Source: Schistocerca nitens (lineage: Eukaryota > Arthropoda > Insecta > Orthoptera > Acrididae). From it: a stretch of 64,000 bases of DNA. Of the stretch, positions 55,328-64,000 are shown piece by piece; positions within the stretch are counted from its first letter, which is position 1, and each line of letters begins with the position of its first letter. The DNA lies in the NCBI RefSeq assembly GCF_023898315.1, contig NC_064619.1, positions 483,889,376 to 483,953,375 on the forward strand, in the 5' to 3' direction. Under the pieces are notes generated by a model. That model did not search any database, was not told the origin of the DNA, and saw only the letters and a list, made by a program, of their open reading frames with translations. Position numbers and translations under genes: made by a program.

Positions 55328-56475
55328 AGTACGAGTGGCAGTTATGACTGAAATAATCGGTTTTCGGTTGTATCGGTTTTTTCCACGTCAGTTTAACCTG
55401 AGCGTTAAAACCGCTCGAAATAACCGGTTTTTGAAGTAATCGATTTTCGGTTTTTTATTCTATTATTTCCCGCATTGAACGTACAAATCGAAGAAAGACT
55501 GAAACTTTTTACTTAGTTTCAAGACGCAAAGAATCAAAATATTAAATTCAATAGGGAAGAAAAAACGAGGCCTGGGTCCTTCCACTGTTCTCTGCTTTTT
55601 TTGGAAAGTGAAAATGCTTGAATACTATAAAAAATCACCAGTTTTCCCCTAAAGACTCTAATTTTTTTGAAGCTCTCATTAAGACTCAAGTTGCAAATGA
55701 GGATCATACCACTAGTTGAGAACTGAGAATAGTCCGGAAGAATGAAAACTGAGGTTTTCTTTTTAATTTTGTAAACAGATAAAGGCATATTATGTAGACA
55801 CAGGCAGCACGTTAGCTAATTTTTATTTTTGTTGTATGCAATGGCTGACAAGTTAAGTTTTTAATTTATTACTATTATCCCAATTTCCTTCCTCTTTTAT
55901 TACTTCATAGAAATTACAGACAGATCTTCAATCTTTTAAAGCAAATGAAGCATTGTACTTCATTTCTGCAGACCAGCGTTGATGCCATTCTGCAATACAA
56001 CGGATGTCCGGCGACGACACTGACAACCAGAGACTAGGTGGGCGCAGGTCTCGCACGCTGCATGCAGACGTACCATCTACAATGCCACGACTCAATGTAA
56101 CAGGGACATTATTGTCTCAGCAGTGCTGTACCGATAGTCTTTGCCATGTGTTTGTCACTCCTTTCTGTCCACAGTGCTATTAAAGTAGCACTAGTCGCTT
56201 TTCCCATTTTCTGTTAATATAATAAAGTAATATATCAAACCAATAGAAATTTTACGAATAAAATTTGCCTCATTTTTAAAAAAATATTTATGCAGAAACA
56301 AAAAACCTTTAGAACTGCTGCTATGGCTAATTATATTCCTTTTTCAGTCTGCCATTAGTAAAAAAATCGCTATTATAACGGACAGAAAACAAATACCGAA
56401 AAACAGCGGTTTTTCAGAACTAGAATACCGGTATCGACTTTAACATGTCAGTTTTTCTCATTCCTACGTTAGAGA
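55328..56475. mobile_element. possible hAT-like non-autonomous element
   Basis: The ends share, in inverted orientation, GTA.GA.TG near the edge and CGGTTTTCGGTT/ACCGAAAAACAGCGGT-type words inside, with several AACCGGT-like subterminal repeats (55368-55455 and 56395-56450). CTAGAG before and TTAGAG after could be a worn 8-bp target duplication. The interior is AT-rich and non-coding. Subterminal clusters and 8-bp duplications fit hAT elements, but the ends are poorly matched. Confidence 0.4.
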
Positions 56476-56553
56476 CGCCTAAACTCGATTTTCACATCTT
56501 GTAGGCTTTCCCAACTGTTTTTCGTCAATTCCTCTCGCGCCTGGAAGACAAAT

Positions 56554-57036
56554 GTCGACGATCCATTATTATTACCACATTCAGTGTTTTCGTTCACATT
56601 TAATATTGACATGTTATAACAATACTAGCTTGGTAGTAAGACGCTAAAAGTAAACATAAAAAACCGTTGAGAAACTAGGATCGTGACGCGTGTTACCACT
56701 CCCTTCACATTTTCGTCGACGATCCATTATTATTACTACATTCAGTGTTTTCGTTCACATTTAATATTGACATGTTATAACAATACTAGCTTGGTAGTAA
56801 GACGCTAAAAGTAAACATAAAAAACCGTTGAGAAACTAGGATCGTGACGCGTGTTACCACTCCCTTCACATTTTCGTCGACGATCCATTATTATTACTAC
56901 ATTCAGTGTTTTCGTTCACATTTAATATTGACATGTTATAACAATACTAGCTTGGTAGTAAGACGCTAAAAGTAAACATAAAAAACCGTTGAGAAACTAG
57001 GATCGTGACGCGTGTTACCACTCCCTTCACATTTTC
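56554..57036 (+). repeat. tandem array of three 161-bp units
   Basis: Units start at 56554, 56715 and 56876 (GTCGACGATCCATTATTATTAC) and end TCCCTTCACATTTTC. Units 2 and 3 look identical, and unit 1 differs at about one base (ACCACATT versus ACTACATT). There is no coding frame. Near-identity implies recent duplication. Confidence 0.97.
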
Positions 57037-60000
57037 AGTAATAATCTGTTTTCCAATTACAGCATACTTACCAATATCAGGAACAAAAATACAGGGACGG
57101 CTGTACACAAAGTACTAATGCATTCATAATTAATTACATCAAACGCAGTATGAATGAACTCTTCGTGCAAGAGTTTGAATTTTTCATTAACATAGATTTC
57201 ATGTTCAAACAGTGGTGACAGAGTATTAATGAAACACGTGTAAAAATAAAAAAAATGGGGGGGGGGTAGGGGGGAAAGAGGTAAATTTAGAGGTTTATAC
57301 GAATTTCGCCCTAAGTCAGAATTGCTTTAAATTGATAAGGGCTGTAGAATTCTGGCGTAAATGAACGTTCATTTGGAGTTTAAAAGTAACATCGCCTGGA
57401 GCGAGGGTTGTGCAAAGCATTTTATATGTCTACGTTGTTGCGAGAGTTTTTCGCTTAATTTAACGGAATATTTTGTTATGCCTTATTCTGCTTTTGTAAT
57501 AAGTCACTTACGTTGGCTATGTGCCTACTTCTTTAAATTTTAAACAAATTTACATAATGTTGAGGAAGTGATGATTTAGAGATTCTTGAAATATATGGAA
57601 AATTATCATTTTCAAACAGCTATATGTTCATTTCTTTAAAGAACCAGTTTCGGTCGAAACGGTTCATGAATGGCGACCGGTATATTATGTTCTTCTAACT
57701 ACAAACTATGGATAATTTTTTGTCATTTTCGTGGTTATGTAGATATCTATAATAGGACCGTTTCCGACAAGCCACAGTTTATAATTATAAAAAGATAATA
57801 TACTGATCTCCGTTCGCGATCTGTTGTGTATTTACAGTGCGACATTATTAACAATATATGAGAGAAGTCATAGATATTGACTAGCCTCGCGCCCTAGACT
57901 AACACACTAAATCCAACTACAGTATTGGAGTTCATACAGCAGACAGTAGGTAACGTGATGATGCACATGGCAATAATGAAGTGGCATGCGATCTTCAGTT
58001 ATAAAGACATCGGCAAATGTGCAGAACTGTAACCAAAGATGCTACACAGGACAAATGAATACTCTTAGAAATTATATCTCCGGTACCAACCTTCCTGTCA
58101 CTGAATCCACCACCAGATTAACAGCACTAAATGAAACAATGAAGGTAGTTTTATATAAACAGGGAGATTGGTTTTTTCAGACCAAATTAAATTTGCATTC
58201 AACTTATGGCCAGATGTATGCAACATACCATTTTCCAAAATTTATCTGCTTTTCACTATGTTCATTTCCGACGCTAAGTATTACGCAAAAATTTCAAATG
58301 TTCGTAATACTCTATCCTCCTAGATATTTTCATTAGTCTAAATAGGTGCTAATGTCGATGTTTCAGTAAGTTTGGAATAACTTCTGCAAGAATTCCAGGT
58401 GAACTTTCCGTACGACAGAAATGACGCTGTTCAGTAGTCGATCGTTTCGTCTTTGACTTGGAAACAATGGTAACGAAATTACAAATCCACGTTTTGATGT
58501 GACATATTGCTGAGAGTTCCATAATGCTCTGCGCACAATAATGTAAGATATTTCAATTACGTTATCAGATGATCTACTTCTTAAACAAACAAGATTATTA
58601 TCCTTTTATCTGTTGATAACTATAGATCTGACTGTATTGCACTTGTTGCTGCGTTTCGCTAGGTGGACACTGAAGAAAAATTGTGATAACCGCAAATACC
58701 TTCCGTAAATAACTAACACGTTTAAGACAGAGGCTGCTGTTAAGTGCACAACAAAACTGGATTTCCTTCCGTATAATTAAAAGATTGTATGTACGAAAGT
58801 TGAGAGGCACCCACGTGCCTTGCTCATACTGTGGCATCAAGCAGTCAGGCCTGCAAGATGAGTGGTCTGCCAAGCGAGTGGATTCATTCTTATTTATCGA
58901 GTAACATGAACTCTCGTACTCACAATTAAGTTACAAATTATCCTTCTGTATGAATAATACGCAACGGAAACACGCATCTGACTATCAGTAATTTACAGAA
59001 CTCTGACTGTACACTACGCACTGGCAATACCACATTTTCTTTCTTTTTTTATTTAACGGCTTTTGTCAACACGTGGCCACCGCACTGAATATGAATGGCA
59101 CACACATTATAAATTCGGGACATTATGACAACATACAATTCGAAGGAAAAGTCCACCAATCTTTTTCTTTTCACTATCTTATTTATTCCGATAAATTCTC
59201 TAACCTAAACACACAAATTCTATAACCTACAACAATAACACATGAGAAATTCCGCCCAGTGGGCATGGCTTTACATTGGTGAATCTCTATATTATGGTCT
59301 CGTAATTATTCAACGCTACAGTGCACTTTCTGGATAGGATGGTGGATCTTTTATTATTTCTCACACTTCGACTCGCACAATCATCATCACAAAACTATCC
59401 TCCAGACCGAGCAGTACAGAAGGAACAAGCATAACCCACTAATCTTTTGCAACTACCTTGCTACTCTCCCATGCAAACCACACATACCCAAATTACATGA
59501 CATACACCACACTACCATATGAAATACTACACAGAGAATAGTCACAACATTATCACTTTCAGCTTTCCCACTTCAATTAATATTTATCCCAGTTTCACAC
59601 GACACTGCCCCACTTCGTAATTCTACTTTCCTACTATGAGCTCTGGAGATATATGCACGTCTTCCTGTGCAATGCAAGCCAAGTGGCGTTGCTGGATAGA
59701 CGGCCGACTCACCTTGCTTCTCTCTCAGAGTTTGAATCTAGCGTCACACGGAATCATATCACGCAAAGTAATATTAAGAACGTATTCATCACACACGCGA
59801 GTCCTCAACTGATACCATGGACGAGTACTTCTCTTTATCTTTTGTCTCATACACAGTTTGAGACTCACACAGTACTCACCACGTGGAAGTACTCGTCTCT
59901 AATTTCAAGTCCTGCACACGCCATTTCTTAAATATTTCAACTTATGATACACACGCTATTTCTTAAATATTTCAACTTATTGTACATACGCTAGTAATTC

Positions 60001-60042
60001 AGCTTAACTTAAGCACACGGAAGTATTTCAACTTATTGCTAC
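57037..60042. other. unassigned; short direct repeats near 59.9 kb
   Basis: A G-rich run lies at about 57257-57276. A 35-bp unit (CACACGC.ATTTCTTAAATATTTC) is repeated twice at 59915-59984, with a partial third near 60020. The AC-rich 59.0-60.1 kb could be the interior of an unrecognised element. No gene. Confidence 0.4.
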
Positions 60043-60080
60043 ACCCGGTTTCATTGTGACCGTTGGTCACTTCCGAAGAT
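60043..60080 (-). ncRNA. decayed hammerhead-like / Penelope-like tail motif
   Basis: On the minus strand a GTGACC-AAC-GGTCAC stem is followed by AATGAAACCGGGT, close to the stem II-GAAA-palindrome order of the other sites. The CTGANGA core is not intact (TTCGGAA). Confidence 0.25.
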
Positions 60081-63000
60081 TACTACAATCCCATTAATAT
60101 TACCTGCCTGACATTTAATTCTCCCCACAAAAGTTCCTGAAATAGAGAAATTATTATTTCAAACTACTCTTAAATATTCCACATGCATACCATGTCTCCA
60201 CTCTTTTGTCATTACGGAGCACTACTAAAAAAGGTCTCAACAGCACAAGATCCAGCGGCAGAGTGCTGAAACATGGCCGTTCTTTAGGTCATCTCGCACC
60301 TCTGTCGAGGTGGGGGAAGACCATGGTACCGTATTGGTCAGCCACATTTCAGGCGCTCAAAGCTCAGGTAAATTTCATCTCTTTGGTCCCACCAAAGGTG
60401 GCCGAAGGATCGTCTCAAAGATGATCATATATTCACATTCACTATCTGCGGTTAGCAGACGACCATACATTCATTCATTTCACAGATCTCACCAAACTGG
60501 ATGTAGGGATTTATTTTGTGGGAGTGCACATGTGATCAATTAAATAAATAAATTGTCACTCTTTCCCACACTGGTATCCGGCTTCGCTGTATTAATTTAA
60601 ATTGAGTTATTTTACAAAAAAAATGTGTCGTTCTGACAAAAATAATGAAGTATGTTGTACCTATTTTCAATGTCGGGCGGTACTGTACCCTTTCAAAGTA
60701 CGGCAATAACATGTGCTATGAACTTACATACTTCTTTTGGGGGCACATAAAAAATTACTTCGCTGTCGATGAAAAACCTTCCATCAAGCATACCGAGTAG
60801 TGTTTTCCGCGGGAGGCTTTCCGTCCTTCTCGGAAACATGTAATAATTACCATCGTCAGCTAGCAGCATCTTGTTTACGATGTTCAACTAGTTGGGTGGA
60901 AACAAATGGCTCCCTATCAAAATTCTTTATTCGGATCAAACTGACAGCTCTCAGCGACTAATCTTAAAAGACACAAAGTAAGACCTGCTACACAGATAAT
61001 TTAGTTCTGTACTTGGTACTATTTTCGGGAAGCATTCCGCTGTATCGGGAGTTAGCTAGACGCAACGGCCTCAAGTCTAGAACAGCAGGAGTCATCTCTT
61101 AGAGGTCTTTGTCTTTAACGCATCACCCAGACCAGCAACCTGGATCATATGTGTTATCGTAGATTTATTATGTTCTTGTAACATTTGACGGTGCCTGTAT
61201 TGGCTGCAAATTTATTTTGTTTTGTTTATTAGTTTAGGAAGTCAGAGATGTTGTCTGCTGTTTCTCAGATCATGTACGTAAATGCTACAACCAATATTAT
61301 CGTACGCTATCGTAGTGCTCTCGTTTATAAGTTCGCCCATTTTTTGTCTGTTTTGGATGCAGCTGATGATGATCGGCTTGACGTAAACTGGTCATTAGGT
61401 AAAGAAAAATATTTCGTGAGCGAACACTGTTGACTTATATGAGTTGTATGCCTTGGGCGCCGATCAGCGAGATGAAGTAGCTACCATGTATCGTGCAATA
61501 AAGAAACTGGAATTAGCGCTGAATATGTTGTAATGTACAAATCTTTGAGCATCCTCTCAGTGAAATCAGCAGTAATATTCGCTCACAACTAGGGAATGTA
61601 TGTCCTTACATATTTAGTCATTAGACTATAACCCTGCTAGGAGGTAGAGATCCAAACAGTATCGCATAATCCTATATCAGAAAAGAGAAATATTATTAAT
61701 ACTCACAAGCTAAGAGGTTTTTTTCAATCAATCCGGATTCAGACTGGGCACACGATATCCGTTATAAGAAATTTTACCTGTAAAGAAAAGAAAAGATTAT
61801 TAAGAGCTTGCCTATTCGCTATAACCAGATAATTTATAGAAGCTATTCAAACTGTCAGTCTCGCGCAGACAATGCACTCGTTTTATAGTCATCAGTCTTT
61901 CGAGTGAATTCAACTTTTTAGCGTGTAGCTACCATCCTTAGTGTTCGCGATAATCAGCTTTATATAACCAAATCTCAAGCTCTTGTGCTTCTTGTTTTTC
62001 GCTTACCAGATGGTAACTGTATTTCTTCACACAAATTCCAACAATAGGTTGCTTTCTCCGAAAATAATCTTTCCATAGAATTCACTGTGCTTCTCTGCCA
62101 TTACTCTTTCGTTTCGCTTTTTTTGTTAATTTTTCATTCAATCGTCATTGATGTGAATTTGTTTTGTGAAACTAAGTGCTAGACTTTTTAGGTCAAAGTC
62201 TTATAAATGTTCCAACAGCGCTCTTAGATACTACTTTCCCTTCCTACATTTCACCATCCTGTGATAGCCTTCTGTTGTACTATTCCCTTAACCATAAAAT
62301 TACACACGGCGTGCGAAAAATGTCCTTCTCAAACGCAGTCGAATTTTTTGGTCATCCATTGTTAGGACATTCACCGACTGTGCGCACAGTAGCCATGTCT
62401 ATTTTTAACCGATCCAAGAGCGTTTTCGTTCCGGCCACTGATAATGATGAATAAGTGTTTAAATAACCGTACGAGATTCTTATGCTCTCAAATCTAGTGA
62501 TTTGATATTAGTCTTTGGTTTTGATACAACTAACTTTGTGTTATAAGTGGAGTTAGAATGTTTTGCAAGATAAACTGAGAAATTCCACACCTCTAAATTC
62601 ATCGTAGTGTATTATGTACTTAAAATCTTCTGTATGAGCTTGTAAACAGCACCCTAAGAGTTGAAGTGGACTTTACAGTCATTTCCCCATAGTTATGGTA
62701 CAGAAGTGCTCACCGATCTCCCGACTAGTCTACGTTGCTGTGAAATACATAACTCGTTCTTCTAGATACAAAAATCGTGCTACGATTGTAGCAAATCTAC
62801 GAACATAAAATCTGAATTGATATTTCATCTAAGTTCAAATACTGTGAAATGTAAGGTTAAATAACATAAATAAATCCCCTGTAGCTCCCAGTTTCATTCA
62901 TGCCTCATGATTTGAGACCATTTCAGCAACTTGCGTGTGAATTTCTCTTCATTTAGCATCACGAGGCTGAGCTTTTTTTTTAATCGGAAGAGAAAACAAA

Positions 63001-63672
63001 CGTATTAAAATACATGTTTACGAACTAAATAGAGTTCCTGAGTTACCTTTGTGCAAATACTTCCGAATATCTTCAACATACTGCTGCAAATGCACTCCTT
63101 CAAATAATTTTCTCCTACATTTCTTGCTTCATCTTACCCTTAACAGCTCTTAAGCTCGTTCTTATCTCGCTATGTCCTCGCTGAGCTATTGGGCTCTCTG
63201 GCAGTGTCATGAGGAGTAAGGCCTGATACCCATCCTTGACCCAGTAAAACGCTGGAAATCTAAGGAATTCGTACGGATCTGCAACATTACTGTCCCAGTG
63301 AGACATTCACTGTTATAATGCTTCCATTCTCCTCTGTCACAGACTCTGCTCCAGACCTTTCTACCACACAAAAATGCGGGGCGGACGCCGGGGATAACCT
63401 ACGAGGATTCGGTTTCAGTAACAAGCAAATTTAACCACTTTATTCGTAATAACACAGAGCGTTTATTGTGATCTCTGAACGCATGCCTTGCACCTCTTTC
63501 TGTGCCACCAGACAACGTTTTAACTTTTATTAAATTTCTATTATTTTTCATCTTTTTCTTTTGCTGAGAGCTTTGATTCTGTCTCTGGAGTGATGTGGCA
63601 TTACTGCCATTTCGCACGTAACTGAATTAATAAATCAATATGTTGATAATTAAAACCGCTTTATTCTTAAGC
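60081..63672. other. unassigned AT-rich sequence
   Basis: Scattered frames of 60-92 codons without domains. No repeat is recognised. Confidence 0.4.
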
Positions 63673-63712
63673 CCTACCGGTTTCAGAGTACTTACAGCTG
63701 CATCTTCAGGTG
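63673..63712 (-). ncRNA. hammerhead-like motif, possible Penelope-like tail
   Basis: On the minus strand CCTGAAGATGCAGCTG is followed by TACTCTGAAACCGGTAGGG: CTGAAGA, a stem-loop region, GAAA and the palindrome ACCGGT, then A. This is the same order as at 19.4-19.6 kb. Stem II is weak, and stem I is not convincing. Confidence 0.35.
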
Positions 63713-64000
63713 GAGACCTGTATACAAATGGTAAAACAGCCATGTAGAAAAATAAATAATTCCAAACCTAACATGAAATCATAATGAAAAGTGTATTCAC
63801 TGGAGTCAAATCATGATATGCAATATATTACGAGAAGACCCAGTGTTTATAGTCCGTTCCATGCATTATATTATCAGCAAAGAAGTTGTATATCCTAAAA
63901 GTAATAAAATATGGTGGACAATGCTCCCGTGAAACCTATGGGGGAGGGCGAAAAGCAATGAAGAGGAATTTTACGTACCATCACAATGGATAAGAAGCAA
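63713..64000. other. unassigned sequence at window end
   Basis: AT-rich; it may be the interior of the element whose tail is at 63673, which would continue outside the window. Confidence 0.35.

Noticed and set aside
59000-60540. AC-rich region as the interior of an LTR or other retroelement
   Set aside because: No coding motif, primer-binding site or terminal repeats are visible; only short direct repeats.

Overview
The window looks like intergenic or deep intronic DNA from a very large, repeat-rich insect genome, most likely a grasshopper or locust (Orthoptera, Schistocerca-like). This rests on about fifteen copies of one tRNA-headed SINE that I recognise as typical of that group, on arthropod-type mariner and Tc1 transposons, on RTE-, Jockey/CR1- and I-like LINE pieces, and on the AT-rich sequence between them. 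I find no bacterial-style genes, no operons, no rRNA, no CRISPR array and no certain host coding gene. Almost every open reading frame longer than 60 codons is either a chance frame or a fragment of a transposable element.

Layout. 1-10 kb: a foldback-like element with about 250-bp inverted ends (1450-2436); a mariner-like transposon with very long inverted ends (3034-6062) split by a 5'-truncated LINE; a TIR element carrying a MADF/Myb-like frame (6768-7999). 10-20 kb: a Tc1-like copy with a nested SINE (10043-11453); a Penelope-like GIY-YIG fragment (about 15.7 kb); a head-to-head mariner palindrome (16313-17138); two inverted repeats carrying hammerhead-ribozyme-like motifs (17.26-17.82 kb and 19383-19679); a LINE relic at 18.6 kb. 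20-31 kb: an internally deleted mariner (23830-24763) and three Tc1-like relics (25.8, 26.9-28.2 and 29.1-30.5 kb), two of them split by SINEs. 34-41 kb: the most layered part. A Tc1-like element (34024-36733) contains a mariner (34390-35393), which itself contains a SINE with a different tRNA head. A nearly full-length mariner (38421-40714) carries a 301-bp tandem array with a tRNA-like core. A CpG-rich segment (40.72-41.3 kb) follows.

41-64 kb: a pair of diverged direct repeats (41569-42363 and 42767-43512), each interrupted by different insertions; an I-like LINE RNase H tail (44.4 kb); an almost complete RTE-type LINE (45362-48650); tRNA-like repeats at 49.3 and 51.45 kb, the second followed by a perfect 64-bp palindrome; a second LINE tail (52.0-52.3 kb); a possible hAT-like element (55.3-56.5 kb); a 3 x 161-bp tandem array (56554-57036). 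The last 7 kb are AT-rich and largely unassigned.

How the parts relate: the autonomous LINEs and DNA transposons are all disrupted, and the SINEs sit preferentially inside dead DNA transposons, with clear 8-18 bp target duplications. Insertion order can therefore be read directly in several places. The two host-like candidates are weak: a CpG-rich segment near 41 kb and a possible terminal exon at 33586-33765.
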